Source: Nocardia jinanensis (lineage in GTDB: Bacteria; Actinomycetota; Actinomycetes; Mycobacteriales; Mycobacteriaceae). From it: a stretch of 64,000 nt of DNA. Position 1 is the first letter of the stretch. The number at the start of each line of letters is the position of its first letter. The notes under the pieces are model-generated. The model saw only the letters and a list, made by a program, of their open reading frames with translations, was not told the origin of the DNA and made no database searches. A program made the position numbers and the translations under genes. The DNA is taken from assembly GCF_014645735.1 (NCBI RefSeq), contig NZ_BMMH01000024.1:1-64000 (forward strand), written 5' to 3'. Positions 8,175 through 21,100 of this stretch are shown piece by piece.

Positions 8175-11100
8175 TACTCCACGGCCCTTTCTATTACGGC
8201 ACCGACCACGGCCAGCGCTTCCGGGTGACTGAGCTCGAGGTGGCGGACATCGACCACCTGATTGTGGATTTCCCCGGTCACATAATCCCGCCACGATCTC
8301 GCGAGCGAGTCGTGGTCGGCGTGGTCCTTTCCCGCGGTGAAGAAGTGCAGGTGCCCGTCGAAGACCTCCGGCCGGTACCGGTCGGCGATCGCGCTCGCGG
8401 TTTCGAAACTCGTCATCACCCGGTCCACCTGTTCGGCACTGAACATCGCGGTACCGAGCACCTGTTCACGAATGACCGTCCAGGCTTGTTCGTGGGTACC
8501 GGCACTCACCTCGTCACCGAGATCGAACAGTTCACGCCAGCCGCCGAGCAGATCCGACATCATCTGTCCCGGCAGCCGGTCCGGCGCGGCCTCCGTCGAG
8601 GCCGGTGCGCCGGGCAGTTCCACCGCACTGTCGAGCAGCGCCAGCAACGCGACCTCGGCACCGGCCCGGCGGAGCCGGACCGCGACGGCATGCGCGATCT
8701 GCCCGCCCAGCGACCAGCCGAGCAGATGGTAGGGGCCGTCCGGCTGTACCCGGCGGATCTCGGCTGTATAGCGTTCGGCCAGTTGATCCACCGATTCCGC
8801 CGGGTCCGCACCGGCCACCACATGCGGGTCCTGCAGACCGTAGATCGGCCGGTCTTCGTGCACGTGCTCGACGAGGCCGCCGTAGAACCACGCCAGCCCG
8901 CCCGCGGGATGCACGCAGAACAGTGGCGGCTTCGAACCGCTCGCCCGCAACGGCAGCAGCACCTGCAGACCGGATCCGCCCTCGGCGGCGTCGGCGCGGC
9001 GTGCCAGAGCCGCCGGGGTGGCATCGTCGAACATCCACGGCAGGGCGATCGCGACACCGCGGGTCTTCAATTCGCGTACCACCATGGTCGCCAGCAGCGA
9101 GTTTCCGCCCAGATCGAAGAAACCGTCCGAGACCCCTACCCGCTGCACGCCCAGGACCTGTGCGTACACCTCGCTGATCGCCTTTTCGGTCCCGGTCCGC
9201 GGTGCGACGAATTCGCTCGCGGCCATATCGAAAACCGGTGCGGGCAGCGCTTTCCGATCGAGCTTGCCGTTGACCGTCAACGGCAGATCGGGCAGGACGG
9301 TGACCGTCGCGGGCACCATATAGCTCGTCAGCACCTCCGCCGCCGCGGCCCGGACCGCGGCCGGATCGATCTGCTGCCCGTCCGCTCCCACCACATAACC
9401 GATCAGCTGGGCGATTCCGTGCTCGTGCTGGTGCACGGCCGCGGCCGCCCGCACGACCGCGGGATGCCGGAGCAACGCCGATTCGACCTCGCCCAGTTCG
9501 ATCCGGTAGCCGCGCAACTGGACCTGGGCGTCGGCGCGGCCGAGGTAGCGCAACTCCAATCCCCGCTCCGAGTGCTGCCACCGGCCGACGTCGCCCGAGC
9601 GGTAGAGCCTGGCCCCGTCCGGCCCGAAGGGGTCGGCCACGAACCGGCCCGCTGTCGTGCCGGGTGCACCCAGGTAGCCCCGGGAGAGCTGGCCACCGGC
9701 CACGAAGATCTCTCCGGCCACCCCGATCGGCACCGGACGCATCCGTTCGTCGAGCACGTAGACCCGCATACCGGGCAGGGGTGTACCGATTCCCACGACT
9801 TCCGATCCGGTTGTCTCGCCGAATGTCACGTGCACCGTGGTCTCGGTGATCCCGTACATATTGATCAATCGAGGTGAATCGGGTGCGTGGGCGGCGAACC
9901 AGCCGGCCAGCCGGGCGGGATCCAGCGCCTCGCCGCCGAACACGACATACCGCAGTGCGAGTTCGGGACCGCCACGACCGGAGATCCGGCGCTCCCGGTC
10001 GGCCTCGGCGAATCCGTAGAACGCCGACGGCGTCTGACTCAAGACCGTCACGCCCTCTCGGGCGACCAGATCGGCGAACGCCTCGGGTGATCTGGACACC
10101 TCGTAGTCGACCACGACCAGCCGGCCACCGGTCAGCAGCGCGCCCCACATCTCCCATACCGCGAAATCGAAGGCATAGGAGTGGAACATGGTCCACACAT
10201 CGCCGGGTCCGAGATCGAAACGCGCGCGCATATTGGTGAACAGTGTGACCGCTTCGCGATGGCCGACTGTCACGCCCTTCGGGCGGCCCGTGGACCCCGA
10301 GGTGTAGATCACGTAGGCCGTATTGTCCGGCCGGGCGACCGGCAGGGCCGGGGCCGGATCCTCCGATCCACCCGCCGCACAGTCCTCCACGAGCAGGACC
10401 GGAGCCGGGAACTCGGGCACCGCCGAGACTGTCCGCGCCGATGCGAGCACGGCCGCCGGGCGGGCGTCGGCGAGGACGAATCGCAACCGCTGCTCAGGAT
10501 AGGCCACATCCAGCGGCAGGTACCCGGCGCCTGTACGCACCACGGCGAGCAGGGCGACCACCAGATCGACCGAGCGGGACAGGGCCACGGCGACCAGCGA
10601 TTCCGGGCCGATACCGTGCTCGGCCAGCCGGACAGCGATCCGGGTGGCGCGCCGATCCAGCTCCGCATAGGTCAGCGCCGACCCACTGCCGGTCACCGCG
10701 ATCGCCTCGGGCCGGGCGGCGACCTGTTCGGCGAACAGTTGCGCGAGAGTCGTTTCGGCGATTCGGGCACTGTCCTCGCCCGCAGCGGCCAGCAGCATGT
10801 TCCGCTGCCCGGCATCGACGAGATCGATATCGCCGACGACGACCGCTTGATCCGCCGTCACCTCCTCGAGGATCCGCACATATGCCCGCGCGAAACGGTT
10901 CATCGTCTCCTCGACGAACAGATCCGTCGCGAAGGTCAGCCGGCCCACGAGCCCGCCCGGACGGCCCGCGTCGTCGAACCGCTCCGAGAGCTTCACGTTC
11001 AGATCGGCCTGCGCCTGCTCGAAGCCGTTCTCGACCGGTTCGACCGTGAGATCGGGCAGCCGGACCGCGGCCCCGCTCAGGTTCTGGACATCGAGTGTCA

Positions 11101-12159
11101 CCTGGTACAGCGGCAGGTGTGCGGTCGATCGGGGCGGATTCAGCGCCTCCACGACCTGTTCGAACGGTACGTCCGCGTGCGCCAGCGCTGCCAGATCGGC
11201 TTCCCTGGTGTCGGCGAGCAGCTCGGCGAACGTCTGCCGGGACGCGACCCGCGACCGCAAGACCAGCGTATTGACGAACATACCGATCAGATCGTCGAGT
11301 TCACGCATCCCACGACCGGCCACGGGGGTGCCGATCGCGATATCGCCGACCCCGGACAGCCGGGCGAGCAGCACCGACAGCGCGGCGTGCAGCACCATGA
11401 AGACCGTCGCGTTCGCCGCGTGGGCCGCCGCACCGATCCGAGCGTGCAGATCGGCGGAGACCTCGAATTCGACAGCGCGCCCTCGCATCGACGCCACCGG
11501 GGGCCGTGGCCGATCCGTCGGCAGTTCGAGCAGTTCGGGCAGCCCGCCGAGGGTCTGTTTCCAGAACCGCAGTTGCCGCGACACAAGTGACTCGGGATCA
11601 CGTTCGTCACCGAGTATCTCGTGCTGCCACAGGGCGTAATCGGCGTACTGGACCGGCAGCGCGGGCCACAGCGGATCGGTCCCCTGCCGGCTCGCCTCGT
11701 ACGCCATCGTCACATCACGGGCGAGCGGCAGCATCGACTGCCCGTCCGCGCAGATATGGTGCACGGTGATCATCAGGACGTGGTCGCAGTCGCCGAGTTC
11801 GAACAACTCGATACGCAACGGCGGCGCCTGGGTCACATCGAAACCCGCGGAAACCGCGGCGAGAGCACGCCGCGTCAGCTGCTGTTCCGCGACCGGTATC
11901 GGGATCAGATCGGGTACGACTTCTCCGGCCGCCACCACCACCTGGTGTGGGACGCCTTCGTCCGTCGGGAACTTGGTGCGCAATGATTCGTGCCGTTCCA
12001 CGACCAGCGCGCATGCCCGGCGCAGCGCCTCGATATCGAGTTCGCCTCGCAATCTGATCACCAGCGGAATGTTGTAGGCGCCCACCGACGTGTCGAACTG
12101 GTTGAGGAACCACATCCGCTGCTGGGCGGGGGACAGTGGCACCAGCGCGGGCCGGGTGC
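8174..12159 (-). other. NRPS module 7 and thioesterase: C-A-T-TE
   Basis: Residues about 6823-8150. The A pocket reads D-F-W-S-V-G-M-V-H, very close to the Thr code D-F-W-N-I-G-M-V-H, so Thr is predicted as the last residue. The type I thioesterase (Phe-Cys-Val-His-Pro-Ala-Gly-Gly; Gly-Trp-Ser-Leu-Gly-Gly) resembles that of EntF. It could hydrolyse the chain or cyclise it, for example through a Thr, Ser or N-terminal nucleophile. Confidence 0.85.
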
Positions 12160-15100
12160 GCGCGACCAGCGGCGCCCGCTGTTCGCGGCCGAGACCGGCC
12201 AGGTTCGCGGCGAGATCGGCCACGGTCGGTGCCTCGAACAGTTCCCGGACGCCGACCCGGACGCCGGTCGCCGCGCTCAACTGCGCCGCGACCCGGGTGG
12301 CCGACAGCGAATTGCCGCCGAGGTCGAAGAAGCCGTCCGTCGCACCCACCTTCTCGATATCGAGCACGCGCTCGAATATCTCCGCCACACATTGCTCGGC
12401 ATCGGTACGCGGAGCCACCCACTCACGGCGGGAACCGAACTCGGGCGCGGGCAGGGCCAGGCGGTCGAGTTTTCCGCTTGTGGTCCGCGGCAGCTCGGGC
12501 AGCAGTGTGAATGCTTCGGGCACCATATGCGCGGGCAGCCGCGTGCGCGCGGCCGTCCGCACGGCAGCGAGGTCCACCGTCGCGTCACCGGCCAGATAAC
12601 CGGCCAGTCGCTTGCGGCCCCGCTCGTCGGGTCGCAGTACGACCACCGCGTGATCCACGCCGGGGCACCCGGCCAGGACGCCTTCGATCTCACCGAGCTC
12701 GATTCGCTGACCACGGATCTTGACCTGGAAATCCCGGCGTCCGAGATATTCCAGTGCGCGGTCGGGGGTCCAGCGCACGAGGTCGCCGGTGCGATACATC
12801 CGTGCTCCCGCCGCACCGAACGGATTCGCGACGAACGCAGCCGCTGTGGTCGCCGGCCGGCTCAGGTACCCGCGTGCCAGTTGCACACCCGCGAGGTACA
12901 GCTCCCCCACCACTCCGGGCGGTACCGGCCGCAGCCATGCGTCCAGGACGAGCGCCTCCACCCCGCGCAGTGGCGCGCCGATCGTCACCGCGGCACCAGG
13001 GCGCAGTGGTTCGCTCATACACGCCAGGATGGTGGTCTCGGTGGGGCCGTAACCGTTGAGCAAGCGCCGCCCCGGCGCCCACACGGCGACGGTTTCCGGC
13101 GTTACCGCCTCCCCGCCCGCAACCAGCACGCGGAGCGTTTCCAAGCCCTCCGGTGACATTGTGGCCAACACGCTGGGTGTCAGGAACGCGTGCGATACCC
13201 GTTGCGTCCGGACCAGTTCCGCCAGTTCGGGGCCCGCGAACACCTCCGGCGGCGGCAGCACCAGCACCGCGCCGCTGCTGTGCGCCAGCAGTACTTCGAG
13301 AATCAGGACATCGAACCCGGGCGCCGAACCCTGCAGTACTCGCGACCCGCTGTCGACGTCGAAGCGCCTCCGCTGCTCTGCGGCGAAATTCGCCAAGCCC
13401 TCGTGCGCGACAGCCACGCCCTTGGGCACACCGGTGGAACCCGAGGTGTAGAGCACGTACGCGGTATCCCGGATATTCAGGGCGCGCACTCGGTGCGCGT
13501 CCGCTATCCGGCCCGGCGGGTACGCATCGATGGACTCCCGTACTGCCGGGTCGTCGAGTTCCATCGTCCGTACCGAATCCGGCAGCAGCTCCCGCACGGC
13601 TCTGCTCGTGAGCGCGACCCGGATATCCGCGTGTTCGACCATGAACGCGATGCGATCGGCAGGGTTACGGATATCGACGGGCACGATCGCGGCGCCCGTT
13701 TTGGTCACCGCCCAGAGACCGACCACGAACTCGGCCGAGCGCGGCAGCGCGAGCGCCACGTGGTCGCCCGGGCCGACACCCCAGTCGATCAACTTCCGCG
13801 CCAGCTTGTCGGAACGGGCGTCCAGTTCCCGGTAGGACACAGTGCGCCCGTTCGCGATCAGCGCGGCGGCCGCGGGATCGACGGCCGCGCCGGCCGCGAG
13901 CAGTTCCGGCATCGAGCGCGATGCCTCGGCGCGACCGCCCGAGGCCTGCACCAACTCCGCACGCTCGTCGGCGGTGAGCATATCGATCGCGCCGAGCGGT
14001 ATACGCGGATCGGTGGCGATGGCGCGCAGCACGATACCGAGGCGGGCAGCGAGACCGGCCGCCGTGTGGTCGTCCACACGGGCCCGCTGGTACCGCACGC
14101 GGACGTGCAGTTCATCGGTCTGGTGGGCCTGCACCAGCAGCGGATAGTGCGCGGCGTCGCGACCCTCGGCCGAGACCACCCGCATACCGTCGATATCGGT
14201 ATCACCGAGTCCGCTGCTGTCGACCGGATAGGACTCGAAGACCACCAGGGTGTCGAACAGTTGCGGGGTGTGCGCGGCCGACATGATCTCGGACAGTTCG
14301 AGGTAGTGGTGATCCAGCAGCCGGGTGTTGTCCGCCTGCAGCCGATCCAGCGCGTCGGTGACGGTCCGGTCCCGCGTGATATCGACGGCCACCGGGATCG
14401 TATTGATGAACAACCCGATCATCGACTCCACACCGGCCAGATCGGCGGGCCGTCCGGAGACGGTGCTACCGAATGCCACTCGTTCGGTGCCCAGCAGATT
14501 GCCCAGCACCACCGCCCAGGAGAACTGGACGATCGTGGCCATGGTGACCGCCCGACCACGGGCGAACTCGGCCAACCGCTCGGTGGTGGCGCGATCGAGC
14601 ACGAGCGGCAGATCGACGGGGATATCGGCGACCGTGGCGGTATGCGGATCGGTGATCAGCGTGGGTTCGGTGGATTCGCCCAGTGCCTCGCGCCACACCC
14701 GCACCCCGGCGTCGTGGTCGCGGCCGTCGAGCCATTCCAGATAGTCGCGATAGGACGGTGCGGGCGGCAGCAGATCGGTACGGTCGCCCACCGCGTACAA
14801 GCCGATCAGTTCCCGGCACAGCAGCGGCAGTGACCAACCGTCGAGCAGGAGGTGGTGTGCCGTCAGCACGAGCCGGAAATCTCCCGGCCCCACCGTGACC
14901 GCGAGGAAACGCAGCAGCGGCGGATCGGCGGGATCGAACACCACCGCCCGTTCGGCTTCGATCAATCGGTCCAGCTCGGTGGCATCCCCTTCGATCTCCG
15001 CGCGGCACCAGCGCAGCGCCGTCGCGGCGGGAACGACCTGGGCGGCGATACCGTCGACTGTCCGGGTGAAGGCCGCGCGCAGATTGGGATGCCGTTCGAG

Positions 15101-18100
15101 CAGCGCCCACGCGGCTCGTTCGAGCCGGTTCGCGTCGACCGTGCCCGCGAGTGTCAGTACCGATTGGGCGGTGTACACGTCCAGTTCGCCCGCAGCGAAT
15201 TCGGCGTGGAAGAGCAGGCCCGCCTGGAGCGGCGCCAGCGACCAGACATCGGTGAGCAGACCGTAGCGGCCGGTGAAGGCATCCAGATCGGACTGGGTGA
15301 CCGCGACGAGCGGAACATCGGTCGGCGAAAGACCCCAATCGTGGTCCGCCCGCGCCGCCGCGGCGATCTCGTGCACGGCATCCACCCAGTCGCCGGCGAG
15401 TTCTTCGACCTCCGCGCGGTCGAGCAATCGCGAGGCATAGCCGATATGCGCCGACAGCACCGGTCCGGCCGCGGTATCGGTGGTGTTCACATCGATCGTG
15501 ACGACCGCCGCCGCGGGCATATCCGGATCGAATGCCCCGCGTTGATCGAACTCCTCACCGGTCGGAACCCACGCCAGACCCGACAGCGCGGCGATATCGA
15601 CACCGGCCCGGCCGAGATTGTTGAAGCTGATCTGCGGCTCCGGCGCGGCCGCGAGCCGATCGCCGGTCACCGGATCGAGATAACGGAGCAGACCGTAACC
15701 GATCCCCTTGTCGGGGACCGACCGCAACTGGTCCTTCACCGATTTCACTACCGCGCGCATATCACCGGTATCGACTCCGGCCAGGTCGAGGGCCACCGGA
15801 TAGGCGCTGGTGAACCAGCCCACGGTGCGGGAGAGATCCGCGCCCGGGGCGAGTTGCTCCTCCCGGCCGTGGCCCTCCAGCAGGATCTTCGCGCCCGGAT
15901 GGGCAATACCGCGCCGTCCCCGCCAGCGAGCCAGGGCGACCGTGAGCGCCGCCAGCAACGCGTCGTCGGCATTACCCCGAGCGGCCTCGGGCACCACGTC
16001 CAGCAGGACCGAGGTCACCTCGACCGGCAGGGATACCGTGAGCTGCCGGACCGTCGCCTGGGTGTCGACCGCCGGATCCAGTGCCGTCCGGCCCAGCAAC
16101 GGGTCGGCTGCTTCGCTCGACCGCTGCCACAGCTCGAATTCGCCGGCCCGGTCCGCGGCGGCCGCGGTGAGGGCGTGGGCCCATCGCCGCATGGAGGTGC
16201 CCTGCGCGGGCAGCTCCGGACCACGTCCCTCCGCGATCTGCTGCCAGGCGGTCGCGAAATCGGGGAGCAGGATGCGCCACGATACGCCGTCGACCGCCAG
16301 GTGGTGGATCACGATGAGGGCCCGCCCCTCCACCTCCACTCCCGCGACGGGCAGCAAGCAGACGACCTGCAGCATCCGGCCCGCGGCCGGATCGAGGCGG
16401 TCGGCGGCCGCGGCCAGTGCGGCTTCGGCGACGGCGGTGAACCCGTCGCCCCCTGGTGCCTCGTCCGCACGGAAGGTCCGCACGAGGATCGAATCCGCCG
16501 CGTCGACCGCACCTTCCGGCAGCACCCGCAGACAGCGTTCGTGCAGCTGGGACCGCAACATATCGTGCCGGTCGAGCAGCGCCTGCACCGTCGTGGTGAT
16601 ATCGGCGATATCCGCATCGCCGGGCAGACGTACCAGCATCGACTGGGCGAACCTTCCGGCCGCGCCGAGCCGCTCCCCGAACCAGGCCACGATCGGCGTG
16701 CTCGGGATATCACCGATACCGCCGCCCGGCAGTTCCGCGAGCGTCACTCGTGTCGTGGCCGCGGCGACCTGCGCCAGAGCCCGTACGGTCCGGCATTCGA
16801 AGATATCGCGCGCGCGGACGACCACTCCGGCGGCCTTCAGCCGCGCGGCGAGCTGGATGGACATGATGGAATCGCCGCCCAGCGCGAAAAACGATGTGCT
16901 CGCCCCGACCGACGCCACCCCGAGCACATCCGCGAACGCCGCGGCGATGGTGCGCTCCATATCGGTGGCCGGCGCGACGATATCGGTGTCCCGCACCGCG
17001 ACAACGGGTTCCGGCAGCGCTTTCCGGTCCACCTTGCCGGTCGAGGCGAGCGGCATCCGGTCCAGCACAGTGATCGTCGCAGGCAGCATATGAGCCGGCA
17101 GTACACCCGCGAGCCCGTTCAGCACGACGCCCGGCTCGACTTCCGCGCCGGGCTCGCCGACGAGATAGGCCGCGAGCAGCGCCCGGCCGTCGGGACCGGG
17201 ACGGCTGACTGTGACAGCGGTGGCGACGCCGGACTGCGCGACCAGCGCGGCATCGATCTCACCGAGTTCGATGCGCTGCCCGCGGATCTTGATCTGAAAA
17301 TCGCTGCGGCCGACGTACTCCAGTGTGTGTCCGGCGGTCCAGCGCACGATATCGCCGGTCCGATACATCCGCGATCCCGGTCCGCCGTACGGATTCGCCA
17401 CGAACGCACCCGCGGTCAGCGCCGGGCGGTTCAGATAGCCGCGGGCCAGGGCGCCGCCCGCCAGGTACAACTCGCCCGCCACACCGACCGGTACCGGCCG
17501 CAACCGGGCATCCAGGACGACGGCATGGGCGCCGCGGATAGGACCACCGATATCGATCGGACCGCCGGACCGCACCGGCGCGCTCATGGTGATGACGATC
17601 GTCGTCTCGGTCGGACCGTAGATATTGTGCAACTGCCGCCCGGGCGCCCAGGAGGCGACCAACTCGGCCGATACCATCTCACCGCCGACCGCCAGCACCC
17701 GCACCGATTCCAGGTCGGCGGGCGCGACCGTCGCCAGCACGCTCGGCGTCAGGAAGGCATGCGAGACCCGGTGCTTCCGGATCAGCTGGGCCAGTTCCGC
17801 ACCGCCGAACACATCCGCCGGCGAGATCACCAGCGACGCCCCCGCCGCACACGCCATCAATGCCTCGAGCAGTACCGCGTCGAAAGCCGGTGCGGCCACA
17901 TGCAGCACCCGCGCGGTACGGTCCACCCGATAGCGCACCCGCTGGGCGGCGGCGAAATTCGCCAGTCCTTCGTGGGTGATCACCACTCCCTTCGGCGTTC
18001 CGGTGGATCCGGAGGTGTAGATCACGTACGCCGCGTCCCCGATCCGGATGCGACGACGGACCGCGGCCGTATCGAAGAGACCGGGCTGCGTGCTGATCTC

Positions 18101-21100
18101 CGCGGCCGTTTCCGGATCGTCGAGTACCGACCAACCGGTACCGTCGGGCAGCGCCGCGAGTGCGTCCCGGACCGTGAGACCGAACGCGGCACCGGAGTCG
18201 GCGATCATATGGGTCATCCGCTCCCGCGGGTACCGCAGATCCACCGGAACGAAGCCTGCGCCGGTTTTGGCGATCGCCCACATGGCGATCTGGTAGTCCA
18301 CCGACCGCGGAACCGCCAGCGCGATGAACATTCCAGGACCCGCGCCCCGGGACAGCAGATATCCGGCCAGCATCTCCGATCGCCGGTCGAGCTCGGCGTA
18401 GGTCAGGGTTTCGGTCTCCCCGATCAGCGCGACTTCCGCGGGATGTGCCGCGACGGCCGCGGCCAGCAGATCCGGCAGCAGGCACGGAACTTCGGCATCA
18501 CCGCCGACGGCAGGTACCAGCTGTTCGGCTTCCTCCGGAGTGAGCAGATCGATATCGCCGACCATTCCGGCCGGATCGGTGGTGACCGCCTCGAGGACCC
18601 GCACGAACCGCTCTGCCAGCGCCTGCGCGGTCGGCGCGGCGAACAGATCGGTGGCGTAGACGATCTCACCCGCGATGCCCGTGTGACGGTCGCCGTCGCG
18701 CTGCTCGTTCAGCAGGACGGTGAGATCAGTTTTGGCCTGCGCGATACCGGGATCGAGCAGTTCGACGCCCACACCCGGCAGTTCGAAACGCGCCGGCTCG
18801 GTGTTCTGCAATCCGAACATCACCTGGAACAGGGGTGTGTACGCGGTCGACCGTGAGCGCTCGAGCACATCGACGAGCCTCTCGTAGGCGACGTCGGCGT
18901 GGGCGAGCGCGGCCACATCCACGCCGCGTACCTGCGCCAGCAGTTCCCGGAAGGACCGATCCTCGTGGACCCGGGTGCGCAGCACCACGGTATTGACGAA
19001 CATTCCGACCAGATCGTCGAACGCCTCGTGGCCCCGGCCCGCGACCGGGGTGCCGACCGAGATGTCGTCGCTGTGCGCCGTGCGCGCGAGCAGGATCGCC
19101 AGCGCCGCGTGCAGGACCACGAAGACGGTCACGCCTTCTTCGTGCGCCAACCGCGCGACGGCGTCGTGCAGCCGGGGCGGGATGCCGAAGCGCACACTGC
19201 CACCCGCCGTGGTGACGGTGGCCGGCCGTGGGCGGTCGGTGGGCAGATCCAGCAGTTCCGGCGCATCGCCGAGAATGTTCTTCCAGTACGCGATCTGCCG
19301 GGAGGCCAGGGACTCGGGATCATCCTCGGCGCCCAGCCGCTCCTGCTGCCAGAGCGCGTAGTCGCCGTACTGCACCGACAGCGGTTGCCACTGCGGTGGT
19401 CGCTGTTGCGCACGGGCGGCGTAAGCGGTGAAGACATCGCGGGCCAGTGCGGGCACCGAGGCTCCGTCGGCCGCGATATGGTGCACCACCAGCACCAGGG
19501 CGTACTCGCCGGTTCCGGCGCGGTACAACCGGGCCCGGACGGGCGCCGATACCGCGACATCGAAGCCCGTCTCGGCCACTCGGCGGATACGCTCCGCCAG
19601 TTCGGCGGCATCGGCGACCTCCTCGGCGTCCGGCAGCAGCTCGGCCGGATCGGCCGGAGCGTCCAGGACGACCTGGCACGGCTCACCGTCTACCGCGGGG
19701 TACACGGTCCGCAGCGGTTCGTGCCGGACGGACACGTCCAGGAACGCCGCGCGCAGCGCGTCGATATCCAGCGAACCGGTCAGCCGGGCCGCGAAACAGA
19801 TGTTGTAGGCGGCGGATTCGGTGTCGTACTGGTTGAGGAACCACATCCGCCGCTGCGCCGCCGCCAGCGGGACGGTCGCCGGACGCTCGCGCGCCGTGGG
19901 CACCGCGGCGGCACCGCGGTGGCGGGTGGCGAGTCGTTCGGCCAGTCCGGCGATCGTCGGCTCGTCGAAGATATCCCGGATACCGACCTCGATGCCCAGC
20001 GCCGCCTCGGCACGAGCGGCGATCCGGGCCGCCGAGAGCGAGTTGACTCCGATCTCGAACAGATCGGCGGCCACACTCACCCGGTCGGATCCCGTGAGAT
20101 CGGCGACGATACGCGCCAGCGCGGTCTCCCGGGCGGTGCGCGGGGCCACGAATTCGGCACCGTCCTCGAACACCGGCCGCGGCAGCGCCGAACGGTCGAG
20201 TTTGCCGTTGGCGGTGAGCGGAACAGCGTCGAGCACCTCGACGGCCGCCGGTACCAGATACCCCGGCAGTGTCCGGGCGATCCGGTCGCGGAGCTCACGC
20301 CCGGTGGCCACCGCGCCCGGTACGAGTGTCACGTAACCGGCGATCCGTTCGGCCGTCGCGACGACAACCGCCCAGGTGACCTCCGGCAGCGCACACAAGG
20401 CGGCCTCGATATCACCCGGTTCGACCCGCTGCCCGCGGACCTTGACCTGGAAATCGCCCCGGCCCGCGAACTCCATATCGCCGGACCTCGTCCAGCGGAC
20501 GAGATCGCCGGTGCGGTACAGCCGCTCGCCCGGTGCGCCGAACGGGTGCGCCACGAACGCGGCGCAGGTGAGGTCGGGCCGCCCGTGGTAACCGCGGGCG
20601 GTCTGAACACCCGCGACGTACAGTTCGCCGACCACACCCAGCGGAACGGGTTGCAGCCGGGAATCCAGCACGTAGACCCGCATACCGGCGACCGGCCGCC
20701 CGATCGCGACGGTGGCGCCGGCGGATGCCCCGGGCAAGCACCGGTGTGCGGTGACTACCTCGGCTTCGGCCGGTCCGTACCAGTTCACGATCTCGGCGGA
20801 ACCGAACACCCGCGCCGCGTGATCGGCGGTGCGCTGCGCCAGCGCCTCACCGGCGGCGAACACCCGCCGGACCGAAGGCATCGGGCTACCGCTGGTGTCG
20901 AGCAGGACATCGAGCATCGACGGTACGAAGTGCACCGTGGTGATCCGGTGCTCGGCGACGACCTTCGCCAGGTACGCCGGGTCCCGGTGACCGTCCGGTT
21001 CGGCGACCACGATCCGCGCGCCGGTCTGCAGCGGCCAGAACAGCTCCCATACCGCGATATCGAAGGTGACGGGTGTCTTGTACAGGACCGCGTCCGACCC

